From CAVPGP01 sp963704025 (lineage in GTDB: Bacteria > Actinomycetota > Thermoleophilia > Gaiellales > Gaiellaceae), in contig CAVPGP010000001.1 in NCBI GenBank assembly GCA_963704025.1, positions 868,001 to 932,000 of the forward strand: a stretch of DNA of 64,000 nucleotides. The letters run 5' to 3'. The position numbers and the translations under genes are program-made. Under the pieces are notes generated by a model, which saw only the letters and a list, made by a program, of their open reading frames with translations, searched no databases and was not told where the DNA came from. This document shows, piece after piece, positions 50,610 to 58,572 of the stretch (within the stretch, counting starts at the first letter, position 1; the number at the start of each line of letters is the position of its first letter).

Positions 50610-50972
50610 ATGGAGCTGGACGTCCAGTCGATCGACCGCGCCGAGCCGTTCACGACCAAGGACGGGTCGACGATCCGCGAGCTGCACCACACGGCCGCGC
50701 AGAGCCTCGCCGAGGCGAGGTTGCCCGCCCGCGGGGAGACGCAGCGCCACTACCACGCCCGTTCGGAGGAGATCTACTTCTTCCTCGAGGGGTCGGGGCT
50801 CCTCGAGGTCGACGGCGAGCGGCGCGACGTCGGCACCGGCGACGCGGCGCTGATCCCGGCAGGCGCCTGGCACGCCTTGCACGCGGGCGACGCCGGCGCG
50901 CGGTTCCTCTGCTGCTGCTCGCCGCCGTACTCCGACGACGACACCTACTTCGAGGAGCCGGCTGAGGCCTAG
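50610..50972 (+). CDS. Small cupin protein
   Basis: A 120-residue single-domain cupin. The first motif is GETQRHYHARSEEIYFFLEG (His-x-His and Glu), and the second is GTGDAALIPAGAWHALHAGD (His). It is of the mannose-6-phosphate-isomerase-like cupin type. The C-terminus has three Cys in RFLCCCSPPYSDDD, which is unusual and could bind metal. Function unknown. Confidence 0.86.
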   Translation: MELDVQSIDRAEPFTTKDGSTIRELHHTAAQSLAEARLPARGETQRHYHARSEEIYFFLEGSGLLEVDGERRDVGTGDAALIPAGAWHALHAGDAGARFLCCCSPPYSDDDTYFEEPAEA

Positions 50973-50995
50973 GCGGAGACCAATGGCTGACCCAG

Positions 50996-51068
50996 TGGCG
51001 AGGGCCGGACTTGAACCGGCGACACCACGGTTTTCAGCCGTGTGCTCTACCAACTGAGCTACCTCGCC
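50996..51068 (-). tRNA. tRNA-Phe (GAA)
   Basis: The reverse complement folds as a standard tRNA: acceptor GGCGAGG paired with CCTCGCC, D-arm GCTCAGTTGGTAGAGC, anticodon loop CTGAAAA with anticodon GAA, and T-arm GGTTCAAGTCC. It is 73 bases long with discriminator A. The 3' CCA is not encoded. Confidence 0.97.
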
Positions 51069-51078
51069 GCGCGGCGCC

Positions 51079-51084
51079 AGTCTA
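51079..51084 (-). promoter_or_regulatory. Candidate -10 box of tRNA-Phe
   Basis: TAGACT on the minus strand ends ten bases before the mature tRNA 5' end, a normal place for a -10. No strong -35 was seen. Confidence 0.4.
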
Positions 51085-51140
51085 GCCGCAAAGAGAAAGG
51101 ACGTCGGGACCGGTGTGACCGCGCCGCCAACGCCCTTTCG

Positions 51141-51764
51141 CTACCGGGGAGTATTGGAGACCGGGCCCTTGCGCGCAAGCAACGCGGTGCCGCGACCGGC
51201 CTCGACGTCCGCAAAATGCGCGAATCCGCGCGCGGCGAGCTCGGCCTCGAGGCGGGCTCGCGGGACGTAGATCGGTGTGCTGGGCCCGCCCGAGAAGGCG
51301 ATCAGCAGCGCCCCGCCCGGAGCGACGACCCGTGCGAGCTCGTCGAAGAACGGGATCATGTTCGCCTGCGCGACGAGGTCGAACGACCCGTCGTCGAAGG
51401 GGAGCGCGGCGGCATCGGCCACCTCGAAGCGCACACCGGGGACCGCTCGTCGCGCCTCGGCGATCATCGCCGGCGCGAGGTCGACCCCGGTCACATCGGC
51501 CGCCGGGAAGCGTCGCTTGATCGCGGCGACACCGGCGCCCGTGCCGGTCCCGACGTCGAGAGCGCGCCGAGGAGGGTCGATGCGATCGAGCGCCGCTTCG
51601 TACGGTGCGAGATGGCCGGGCGAGACGATCGTCTCCCAGGTGGGCGCGAGCGACTCGAACTGCCGGCGGAACGTGGAGCGGAAGAGGCGCCACAGGCGGG
51701 GCTCGCGGACGACGAGCGTGGTGACGAGTCGCGCGAAGCGGCGGCCGAGCGCAGCCCGGTTCAC
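51141..51764 (-). CDS. Class I SAM-dependent methyltransferase
   Basis: A 207-residue methyltransferase. Motif I is RALDVGTGTGAGVAAIKRRF, followed by VTGVDLAPAMIAEARRAVPG and FDLVAQANMIPFFDELARVV. The acceptor is unknown. GTG 51764 overlaps the stop of the SAM hydrolase gene. It is the last gene of the minus-strand heme/SAM series, just before tRNA-Phe. Confidence 0.87.
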   Translation of the reverse strand: MNRAALGRRFARLVTTLVVREPRLWRLFRSTFRRQFESLAPTWETIVSPGHLAPYEAALDRIDPPRRALDVGTGTGAGVAAIKRRFPAADVTGVDLAPAMIAEARRAVPGVRFEVADAAALPFDDGSFDLVAQANMIPFFDELARVVAPGGALLIAFSGGPSTPIYVPRARLEAELAARGFAHFADVEAGRGTALLARKGPVSNTPR

Positions 51765-52567
51765 GTGTGTGCGGGGCGAATCTCGACAGCGTCGCCGGCC
51801 TTCGTCCCGAGCATCGTCGCGGCGTCGCCGTCCGTCAGCGCGATCGCGACGTTGCCGTACGCGTCCTCGTAGAGGATCAGCTCGCCGCGGCCCGTCTCGG
51901 CGAAGGTGCGCGCGGCCACGGCGTAGTAGCTGTCGAGCGGCAGGCGCAGCTCGACCTTGACCTCCGGGAGGATCCCCGCCCGCTCGAGGTGCTCGCGCGC
52001 GAGGTTCAGCTGGACGTTGCCGAAGCGGTCGACGTAGAGCACCTCGGCCCGGATCCGCGAGGCGCCGAGCTCCGGCTCCGGCACGGACGGCCGCACGAGC
52101 GTGGCCGGGTCGAGCGCGGGGCCGAGCTCCTCGAGCGGGACGCCGGCCGCGAGGTGCGCGGCGGCCGGCGCAAAGATGTCGCGTCCGTGGAAGGTCCGCG
52201 AGACCGGGTGGAGGCGATGGTCCTCGCTCTGGAGCTCCCGGCCGGCCTCGATGCCGCCGGCGCTCTCCGCGGCGGGCACGAGCAGGCCGTTGTCAGGGCC
52301 GACGAACAGCCGCCCGTCGCGCGAGCGCAGCGCGACCGCACGGCGGTTGCCGCCGACGCCGGGATCGACGACCGCGAGGTGCACCCCGACCGGCATGTAG
52401 CGGAGCGTGGCCCGGAGCACGAGCGAGCCCTGGAGGATGTTCTGCGGCGCGATCCCGTGCGTGAGATCGATCACCTCCGTCTCGGGCGCGATCCGCTTGA
52501 TCACGCCGCGGCAGACGCCGACGAAGTCGTCCTCCAGGCCGAAGTCGGAGAGAAACGAGACGATCAC
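51761..52567 (-). CDS. SAM hydroxide adenosyltransferase (DUF62)
   Basis: A 268-residue protein of the fluorinase/chlorinase superfamily that uses water to split SAM to adenosine and methionine. VSFLSDFGLEDDFVGVCRGV, HLAVVDPGVGGNRRAVAL, VSRTFHGRDIFAPAAAHLAA and VLYVDRFGNVQLNL are conserved blocks. The conserved Asp-Arg-His set of the hydrolases appears to be present (Asp near 8, Arg and His in TFHGRD). The stop overlaps the start of the methyltransferase, and the start overlaps hemD. Confidence 0.92.
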   Translation of the reverse strand: MIVSFLSDFGLEDDFVGVCRGVIKRIAPETEVIDLTHGIAPQNILQGSLVLRATLRYMPVGVHLAVVDPGVGGNRRAVALRSRDGRLFVGPDNGLLVPAAESAGGIEAGRELQSEDHRLHPVSRTFHGRDIFAPAAAHLAAGVPLEELGPALDPATLVRPSVPEPELGASRIRAEVLYVDRFGNVQLNLAREHLERAGILPEVKVELRLPLDSYYAVAARTFAETGRGELILYEDAYGNVAIALTDGDAATMLGTKAGDAVEIRPAHT

Positions 52568-53205
52568 GTGCGCGAGGCTACTCGCTGCACGGCCGCCACG
52601 AGCCCGTCGAGATCGTGCGTGGCGGCTTCCGCGACGACGACGATGCCGAGCGACTGGGCGACGCGCGTCGTCTGCGGTCCGATCGAGACCGCGGGAACCG
52701 CGGTGCCGAGCTGCGCGAAGGAGCGTGCCGCGGAGCCGGAGGCGAGCACCACCAAATCTCCGACCGGCGCCTCTGCGGGTAACACGAGCCGCGTCCGATA
52801 GAGCGCCACGAAGTCTGCCCCGAGCTCGTCGATCGGACCCCGCCGCGATCCCTCCGCCGCCGCGAAGAGGATCCTCCCCTCGGGCCGTGGGAACTCCGCG
52901 AGCAGCCCGTCCTGACTCGATTCCCGCGGAACAAACGCCGGCTCGACCCCGAGCGAGCGCAGCGTCTCGGCGGTGCCCGGCCCGACCGCGGCGACCCGGG
53001 GCAGCGGCCCGTGCGCCCGCCGAACGAGCTCGCGGGCACCGTTCGGGCTGGTCACGATCACCCAGGCGTAGCCGGCGACGTCGACCGGCTCGTCGAACGG
53101 CTCGATCTCGATCAGCGGGCAGGCGACCACCTCGAGCCCGAGCGACTCCAGCCTGCCGACGAGCGGCCCGGCCTGGTCACGCGGCCGCGTCACGATCACG
53201 CGCAC
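52564..53205 (-). CDS. hemD: Uroporphyrinogen-III synthase
   Basis: A 213-residue protein that closes and inverts ring D of the tetrapyrrole. HemD is poorly conserved; supporting blocks are VTRPRDQAGPLVGRLESLGL, WVIVTSPNGARELVRRA, RVAAVGPGTAETLRSLGV and VVLASGSAARSFAQLG. The position after hemA and hemC confirms it. I chose GTG 53205 because GGGAGGG lies 5 bases upstream; GTG 53199 is an alternative. A 111-base gap separates it from hemC. Confidence 0.9.
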   Translation of the reverse strand: MRVIVTRPRDQAGPLVGRLESLGLEVVACPLIEIEPFDEPVDVAGYAWVIVTSPNGARELVRRAHGPLPRVAAVGPGTAETLRSLGVEPAFVPRESSQDGLLAEFPRPEGRILFAAAEGSRRGPIDELGADFVALYRTRLVLPAEAPVGDLVVLASGSAARSFAQLGTAVPAVSIGPQTTRVAQSLGIVVVAEAATHDLDGLVAAVQRVASRT

Positions 53206-53316
53206 ACAAACCCTCCCGCAGCGCGGGCCCACCCCCCCAACGGGGGCGCGAAGTCCCCTTGCAGACACGGTACCCACTCCCGCGTGACGTGTGTGTCACA
53301 GATGGGAGCCAATTGC

Positions 53317-54150
53317 TCACGCCCGCGCGGCCGCGAGCTCGGCGAGGCGGCGGCCGACCTCCTCGGCGTCGTCGCCCGTGATGCGCTCCACCCACGAGCC
53401 GTCGTCGGCGGCGACGAGCCCCGTCAGGGTCGTGCCGTCGTGATGCGCCGCCACCGGGGCGAGGCAGCCGCCACCGACCGCGGCGACGACGGCCCGCTCC
53501 GCCTCGACGCGCCGGCGGGTCTCGCCGTCGTCCGCCGACGCCGTCAGGGGCTCCTCGCCGGCCCGCACCTGCAGGGCCAGCGCGCCCTGCCCCGCCTCGG
53601 GCAGCAGCTCGCCGGTCGCGAAGCGCCGGCCGACCTCGCCGCCGAGCCCCAGCCGGTCGAGACCGCACGCGGCCAGCACGACGGCGTCGAGCCCACGTTC
53701 GACCCGCTTTCGCAGGCGTGTGTCGATGTTCCCTCGCAGCGGCTCGATCGAGAGCGTCGGCTCGAGCGCGAGCAGCTGCGCGCGCCGCCGCGCCGAGGCG
53801 GTGCCGATCCGCATCCGGGGCCACAGGTCGGCGGCGCCGCAGAGTGCGTCACGTGGATCCTCCCGCGCGAGATACGCCCCCACGGCGAGCCCGTCCGTGT
53901 CCGTCGACGTCATGTCCTTCGCCGAGTGGACGGCGACGTCGATCCTCCCCGCGAGCAGCGCCTCCTCGAGCTCCTTGACGAAGACGCCGCGGGCGCCGAT
54001 CTCGCCGAACGGCCGCGAGCGGTCGCGGTCGCCGGCGGTCGTGATCGGCACCAACGCGATCTCGATCCCCGGGCGCCGCAGGCGCTCCGCCGCGAGCTCG
54101 GCCTGGGTCAGCGCGAGCCTAGAGCCGCGCGACCCGATGCGAACGAGCAC
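53317..54150 (-). CDS. hemC: Hydroxymethylbilane synthase (porphobilinogen deaminase)
   Basis: A 277-residue enzyme that links four porphobilinogens. It shows RIGSRGSRLALTQAELAAE, VKELEEALLAGRIDVAVHSA, KDMTSTDTDGLAVGAYL with the catalytic Asp region, LRGNIDTRLRKR, and the cofactor Cys in AVGGGCLAPVAAH. It is shorter than the usual roughly 310 residues, mainly in domain 3. GTG 54150 starts it, 99 bases after the hemA stop; I see no gene in that gap. Confidence 0.94.
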   Translation of the reverse strand: MLVRIGSRGSRLALTQAELAAERLRRPGIEIALVPITTAGDRDRSRPFGEIGARGVFVKELEEALLAGRIDVAVHSAKDMTSTDTDGLAVGAYLAREDPRDALCGAADLWPRMRIGTASARRRAQLLALEPTLSIEPLRGNIDTRLRKRVERGLDAVVLAACGLDRLGLGGEVGRRFATGELLPEAGQGALALQVRAGEEPLTASADDGETRRRVEAERAVVAAVGGGCLAPVAAHHDGTTLTGLVAADDGSWVERITGDDAEEVGRRLAELAAARA

Positions 54151-54249
54151 AACCGCGGCCTTTCCCGACCTTCACGGAGCACACACGGGCGCGGGGCGGC
54201 CTGATCCGGACGAAGGCCGTCGGCGCCACGACGGGCAGGGGGCGCGTCT

Positions 54250-55455
54250 TCATCGCCGCTCATCATCCCCCAGGTCGAACAGGTGGCGCAACGCCTCCGC
54301 ATACCCGGGCCCTTCGGCGGCCGCCGCCTGCTTCATCCGCACGGTGGGGAGATGGAGCAGCTTGTTGAGGATCTGGGTCGTCACCGTTTCGATCGTCCGC
54401 CGCTCCTGCTCGTCGAGCCCGTTCAGCTTGTCCAGCTCCGCCCGCCGGATCTCCTCGGCCCGCGCGCGCAGCGAAGCGATCGCCGGCACGACGTCCAGCG
54501 ATGCCTGCCACGCGCGGAAGCGCTCGGCCTCGGCGGCAACCAGGGCCTCCGCCTTGCCGGCCTCCCGCCGCCGGCCCGCGAGCGTCTCGGCGACGACCGC
54601 CTCGAGGTCGTCGATGTCGTAGAGGTAGCAACCGTCGAGCTCGTTCACCGCCGGATCGACGTCGCGCGGGACGGCGATGTCGATGAAGAACAGCGGCTCG
54701 CGGCGGTCGTTCTGGAGATGCTCCGGGCGAACGACGAACTCCGGCGAGCTCGTGCACGTGAGGACCACGTCGGCCTCCTCGAGCCGCCGCGGCACCTCCT
54801 CCAGAGTGAGCGCCGTGCCGCCGAAGCGGCGGGCGAGCGCCTCCGCCCGCTCCGGGGTCCGGTTGGCGACGAGCGCGATCTCCGCGCCACGCGCAGCCAG
54901 GCTCGCCGCCGCCAGCTCCCCGGTCCTGCCCGCGCCGACGAGCAGGACGCGCCTCCCCTGCAGGTCGCCGAACACCTGCTCCGCCAGCGCCGCCGCAGCC
55001 GACGAGACCGAAGCGGGGCTCTCGCCGATCGCCGTCTCGGTGCGCACCTTCTTCCCGACCGAGATCGCCTGGCGGAAGACGTGGTCGAGGAGCGGCCCGG
55101 TCGCGCCGGCGTCGTGCGCGGCCCGCACCTGCCCGAGGATCTCGCCCTCGCCGGGAACGAGCGAGTCGAGACCGGCGGCGACGCGGAAGAGGTGCAGCGC
55201 CGCCGCCTCGTCCGTCAGCCGGTAGAGCGCGCCCTCGAGGCTCTCGCCGGCCAGCCGCTCGAGCGCGGCGTCGGCCGCCCCGGCATCCTCCCCGGCGACG
55301 TAGATCTCCGTGCGGTTGCACGTCGAGAGCACGACGGCTTCCGGCTCGGCGAGCTCCCGCGCGAGCCCGGCCGCGCCCTCGGGCGAGAGCGCGACGCGCT
55401 CCCGGAGCTCGACCGGGGCGCTGTGGTGCGAGAGTCCGACGAGATGCAGTCTCAT
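54250..55455 (-). CDS. hemA: Glutamyl-tRNA reductase
   Basis: A 401-residue enzyme of the C5 pathway. It reduces glutamyl-tRNA with NADPH to glutamate semialdehyde. The nucleophile Cys is in AVVLSTCNRTEIYV. Further blocks are LVPGEGEILGQVRAA, the NADPH site VLLVGAGRTGELAA and the C-terminal dimerisation helix (ETVTTQILNKLLHLPTV). Its ATG overlaps the stop of the upstream CcsA/HemX-like gene, a common hemA neighbour. Confidence 0.95.
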   Translation of the reverse strand: MRLHLVGLSHHSAPVELRERVALSPEGAAGLARELAEPEAVVLSTCNRTEIYVAGEDAGAADAALERLAGESLEGALYRLTDEAAALHLFRVAAGLDSLVPGEGEILGQVRAAHDAGATGPLLDHVFRQAISVGKKVRTETAIGESPASVSSAAAALAEQVFGDLQGRRVLLVGAGRTGELAAASLAARGAEIALVANRTPERAEALARRFGGTALTLEEVPRRLEEADVVLTCTSSPEFVVRPEHLQNDRREPLFFIDIAVPRDVDPAVNELDGCYLYDIDDLEAVVAETLAGRRREAGKAEALVAAEAERFRAWQASLDVVPAIASLRARAEEIRRAELDKLNGLDEQERRTIETVTTQILNKLLHLPTVRMKQAAAAEGPGYAEALRHLFDLGDDERR

Positions 55456-56213
55456 GAGAAATGGGTCAGTTGCAGGCCGAGGCGGGCGACGATCACGAGG
55501 GCGAAGCCGGCAAGGGCGACATACGCGCCGACGCGCCCCCGCAGGCGCAGTGCGGCGTACGCGGCATAGATCCCCCACGCCACGAGGGTCACGGCCATCA
55601 GCGGGTCGAGCCCGCCGCCGTCCTCGCTCAGCCGGACGATCCCTGCGGCGAGCCCGAGCGTGAAGAGCGCCGTCGCGGCGAGAATCGTCCGGCCCGCGAC
55701 GCGGTCGAGGACGACGAGCGACGGCATCCGTACGCGCAGGATGTCCGAGGAGCGGCGCTTCAGCCTCCGCTCCTCCCAGAGGTAGAGACCGGAGAGCCCC
55801 GCTGCGAGCATGAAACCGGCGAACGCGGCGAGCACGAGGCCGACGTGCACGGTCAGAAAGAGGTTCGAGTAGTGGCTGCGCCCGCCCAGCGCGGTGCCGC
55901 CGCCGACGCGGGCGAGCAGGAAGAGCACGACCGCGACCGGCATCACGGCCAGACCGAGGAGGCGGTAGCGCGGCTTGCAGCCCCAGATCAGGTAGGCGCC
56001 GACGACGAACCAGACGAACAGGTTGAGCGAGCCGGCCCAGTCGTCCCAGGGGAAGCCGTCCGCCCGCGCGGCCTGCGCGGCGAGGAGCGCCGTCTGCACG
56101 AGCCACCCGATGCGGACGCCCCAGCGCGCGATCCGCTCGTGCCGGGCGGACGTGTAGGCCACGGCGGCCTCGCTATACGCCAGCAGCGCCGGCCAGAACA
56201 AGAGCTCAGCCAT
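55452..56213 (-). CDS. CcsA/HemX-like cytochrome c assembly membrane protein
   Basis: A 253-residue protein with about eight membrane helices (PVAVVLFLLARVGG, FLTVHVGLVLAAFAGFMLAA). It belongs to the CcsA/HemX group. Members next to hemA (HemX) influence glutamyl-tRNA reductase levels, while CcsA proteins handle heme for cytochrome c. The conserved His is in LTVHVG. ATG 56213 starts MAELLFWPALLAYSEAAVAY; the same first nine residues are also encoded about 110 bases upstream by a short ORF, a sign of local duplication. Confidence 0.85.
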   Translation of the reverse strand: MAELLFWPALLAYSEAAVAYTSARHERIARWGVRIGWLVQTALLAAQAARADGFPWDDWAGSLNLFVWFVVGAYLIWGCKPRYRLLGLAVMPVAVVLFLLARVGGGTALGGRSHYSNLFLTVHVGLVLAAFAGFMLAAGLSGLYLWEERRLKRRSSDILRVRMPSLVVLDRVAGRTILAATALFTLGLAAGIVRLSEDGGGLDPLMAVTLVAWGIYAAYAALRLRGRVGAYVALAGFALVIVARLGLQLTHFS

Positions 56214-56325
56214 CGGTCGAGTCCTTCTCCTTCGGAGGAACCTCCCGGTTCCCCCGAGCCCCCTCCACCGGTCCGCCGACGCGGACAGGCGGCTGCGCCG
56301 CCGGCCAGAAAAGGAGCTCAGCCAC
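56206..56325 (-). pseudogene. Short ORF with duplicated CcsA/HemX N-terminus
   Basis: GTG 56325 opens a 39-codon frame reading MAELLFWPAAQPPVRVGGPV and ending DSTDG with TGA at 56206-56208. The first nine residues equal the start of the adjacent CcsA/HemX-like gene, and the DNA is a near-exact direct repeat. The rest is unrelated. It fills the gap between ccmD and that gene, with overlaps at both ends. It is more likely a leftover of a tandem duplication than a functional peptide. Confidence 0.5.
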
Positions 56326-56464
56326 GCTCGCGCACCCGCTCGACCAGCTCGTCGAGCGTCCTTTCGAGCCGCCCGACCTTCGCCGCGATGATCAGCACGT
56401 AGAGCAGGACGACGACGAAGACGACGAGATACGCGGCCGCGACGTACTTCTCCTCGGTACTCAT
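56318..56464 (-). CDS. ccmD: CcmD-like small membrane protein, 48 aa
   Basis: A very short gene: ATG 56464 to TGA 56318-56320. The product begins MSTEEKYVAAAYLVVFVVVL, has a single membrane helix (residues about 10-28), then a basic/acidic helix ERTLDELVERVRERG. CcmD joins the CcmAB/CcmC heme-handling complex during cytochrome c maturation. Size, topology and position after ccmC fit well, although CcmD sequences are poorly conserved. It lies 22 bases after the ccmC stop. Confidence 0.78.
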   Translation of the reverse strand: MSTEEKYVAAAYLVVFVVVLLYVLIIAAKVGRLERTLDELVERVRERG

Positions 56465-56486
56465 CAGCCAACCTCCGGTTGGACGC

Positions 56487-57179
56487 TCACGCGAGCAGCT
56501 CCTTCAGCTCCCGCAGCCGCGCGTCGACCCGCTTCCCCGCCAGCTCGAGCTGGTAGAGCGTGGCGAAGAGCGTCAGCATCGCCGCGAGGCAGACGCAGAA
56601 GGTGAAGAACTGCGAGCCCGACATCTGCGGCCCGTGCCGGTTGAAGGCGACCGGGTGGATGTACTGGTTCGCCAGTCGGATCGCGAGGAAGCTGATCGGG
56701 ATCAGCACGACGCCGAAGAGCGCGTAGACCGCGGAGAGGTTCGCGCGCTGCGGGCCGTCGTCGACCGAGAACCGGAGCATGAAGTAGGCGGAGTAGAAGA
56801 GGAAGAGGACGAGGAAGAGGACGAGCTGCCGCTCGCTCCAGAGCCACCAGTGACCCCAGCGGTACTTGGCCCAGATCGAGCCGGTGACGAGCGTCATGGC
56901 CCCGAAGATGACCCCGTGGTGAATCGCGACGTAGCTCTCGAGATCGGCGCCCGGCCTTCCCTTCCAGAGATGCAGGAGGCCCTTCCACGCGCCCCAGCCG
57001 AAGCACGCGTACGCGGTCAACGCGATCGGGACGTGGAAGTAGAAGATCTTCTGGTTCAACCCGTCCGCGTCGACCGGCGCGTAGAAGAAGACGAGCGCGA
57101 TCGAGGTCCCGATCAGCGCCGTCGCCGCGCCCGCCAGTACGGGCAGCCGGTTGTGCCTCAGAGCTTGCACCCTCGGCAA
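56487..57179 (-). CDS. ccmC: Heme exporter/cytochrome c maturation protein CcmC
   Basis: A 230-residue membrane protein of six helices. It contains the heme-handling WWD motif in KYRWGHWWLWSERQLVLFL, with Glu in place of the usual Asp, and external His residues in QKIFYFHVPIALTAYACFG and ANQYIHPVAFNRHGP. CcmC passes heme to CcmE. I used TTG 57179; GTG 57170 is three codons downstream. It follows ccmB after 35 bases. Confidence 0.93.
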   Translation of the reverse strand: MPRVQALRHNRLPVLAGAATALIGTSIALVFFYAPVDADGLNQKIFYFHVPIALTAYACFGWGAWKGLLHLWKGRPGADLESYVAIHHGVIFGAMTLVTGSIWAKYRWGHWWLWSERQLVLFLVLFLFYSAYFMLRFSVDDGPQRANLSAVYALFGVVLIPISFLAIRLANQYIHPVAFNRHGPQMSGSQFFTFCVCLAAMLTLFATLYQLELAGKRVDARLRELKELLA

Positions 57180-57214
57180 TCGTAGTCGGGTCCGGTCGGG
57201 TCATTCGCCACGGC

Positions 57215-57856
57215 TCACTCGGTGACGACGTACTCGAAGCTGGCCCACGCCAGCAGAGCGAAGACAACGTCGTAGAGCGCGAGGAACGCGAGGTAGCGGC
57301 CGGGGTCGTCGACCACGCTCGCGCCGACCCCGCCGGCGATCGCCGGGATGGCCAGCGGGAGAAAGAGGAGCGGGAGCAGAAGCTCGCGCGCCCGGCCGGC
57401 GACGGCCATCGCGGCGACGAGCGTGCCTACCGCGGCGATGCCCAGATCGGCGAGCGCAACGCCGGCGACCGTAGGCCAGCCGATCCCAGAGAAGAAGAGT
57501 GCGAAGACCGGCAGCGCGACGACCTCGGCGGCGGCCAGGAACGCGAGCACCGCGAGCGACTTGCCGACCCAGATAGCGCTCCGGTCGCATGGGGCGAGCA
57601 CGAGCGCGTCCAGCATTCCCTGCTCGCGCTCCGCCACGAAAGCACGGCCGAGGCCGAGCAGCGCCGTGAAGACGATCGCGACCCAGAGCAGGCCCTTGGC
57701 GGCAACGTCCCCCGAGTCGGCCGGCAGCGCAAAGTGGAAGATCACGAGCGCCGCGACCACGAAGAGCAGCATGGCCGGCAGCGTGTCGCGTGCGCGGAGC
57801 TCGAGCAGGAGGTCCTTGCGCGCGAGCGCCCCCACGTCGCGGGCGTAGCGCGTCAT
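57215..57856 (-). CDS. ccmB: Heme exporter membrane subunit CcmB
   Basis: A 213-residue ABC-2-type permease with six helices. The start ALARKDLLLELRARDTLPAM and the loop FVAEREQGMLDALVLAPCDR are typical of CcmB. It pairs with CcmA to drive release of holo-CcmE from CcmC. ATG 57856 overlaps the ccmA stop. Confidence 0.93.
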   Translation of the reverse strand: MTRYARDVGALARKDLLLELRARDTLPAMLLFVVAALVIFHFALPADSGDVAAKGLLWVAIVFTALLGLGRAFVAEREQGMLDALVLAPCDRSAIWVGKSLAVLAFLAAAEVVALPVFALFFSGIGWPTVAGVALADLGIAAVGTLVAAMAVAGRARELLLPLLFLPLAIPAIAGGVGASVVDDPGRYLAFLALYDVVFALLAWASFEYVVTE

Positions 57857-58437
57857 GCGATCGCCAGCCCGGCGGTCGCGTACCGCTCGAGCCGGGCCGG
57901 CTCGTGTGTCGCGACGAGGACGGTGCGCTCGCCGCGCAGCTCATGGAGCTCACGCTCGAGCAGCGCGGCGCCGGCTGCGTCCAGGGCGTTGAACGGCTCG
58001 TCGAGGAGCAGCAGCTCGGGGTCGTGCAGGAGCGCGCGACAGAGTGCGAGTCGCTGGAGCATGCCGCGCGAGAAAGTGCCCGCACGCTCGTGCCGCACGT
58101 CCCAGAGGCCGTAACGCTCGAGCAGCATCCCGATCCGCTCGCCGCGCTCTCGGATTCCGTAGAGCCGGCCGAAGAGCGTCAGGTTCTCGAGGGGCGTCAG
58201 CTCGCGGTAGACGTGGGGCTCGTGCGCGAGGTAACCGAGCCGCCCCCGCTCGAGGTCGACCTCGAGCTCACCGCCGGTGGGCGCCGCGAGCCCGGCGACG
58301 AGCCGGAGCAGGGTCGTCTTGCCCGACCCGTTCGGCCCAGTGACGACGAGGAAATCGCCCTGCGCGACGTCGAGGTCGAGCCCGTGCAGCACGCGGCGCC
58401 GACCGAAGCGCTTCTCGAGGCCCCGCGCCCGGATCAC
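57853..58437 (-). CDS. ccmA: Heme exporter ATP-binding subunit CcmA
   Basis: A 194-residue ABC ATPase. Walker A is VVTGPNGSGKTTLLRLVAGL, signature FSRGMLQRLALCRALLHDP, Walker B LLLLDEPFNALDAAG. The unusual signature with SRGM is common in CcmA. GTG 58437 is used; an upstream start would be inside an intergenic repeat. It is the first gene of the ccmABCD set. Confidence 0.92.
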   Translation of the reverse strand: MIRARGLEKRFGRRRVLHGLDLDVAQGDFLVVTGPNGSGKTTLLRLVAGLAAPTGGELEVDLERGRLGYLAHEPHVYRELTPLENLTLFGRLYGIRERGERIGMLLERYGLWDVRHERAGTFSRGMLQRLALCRALLHDPELLLLDEPFNALDAAGAALLERELHELRGERTVLVATHEPARLERYATAGLAIA

Positions 58438-58467
58438 GGGCAGTGTCCCGTTGAGCCGCGTCCGCGC

Positions 58468-58531
58468 GGGACCAGCACGTCCCCTGGTCCCATCCCTAAC
58501 CCCCACCCACCCGGGGACTCACTCGAGGGTA
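58468..58531. repeat. Dispersed GC-rich intergenic repeat, copy B
   Basis: Second copy of the repeat at 48858-48920. It begins with the exact hairpin GGGACCAG-N8-CTGGTCCC (58468-58491), then TCCCTAAC, CCCACCCACCC and AGGGTA. It lies between ubiA and ccmA on the minus strand, so it would be in the ccmA leader if the two are cotranscribed. Confidence 0.6.
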
Positions 58532-58572
58532 CCCCCGAGGGCTGCACGTATCTGCAACGTTTCTGCGCCAAT

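Noticed and set aside
53206..53316. A third copy of the dispersed repeat between hemC and hemD.
   Set aside because: It has C-rich and G-rich runs, but not the ordered blocks shared by the two copies at 48858 and 58468.
54151..54249. A short protein between hemC and hemA.
   Set aside because: The available frames overlap both genes, have no ribosome site and give biased composition.
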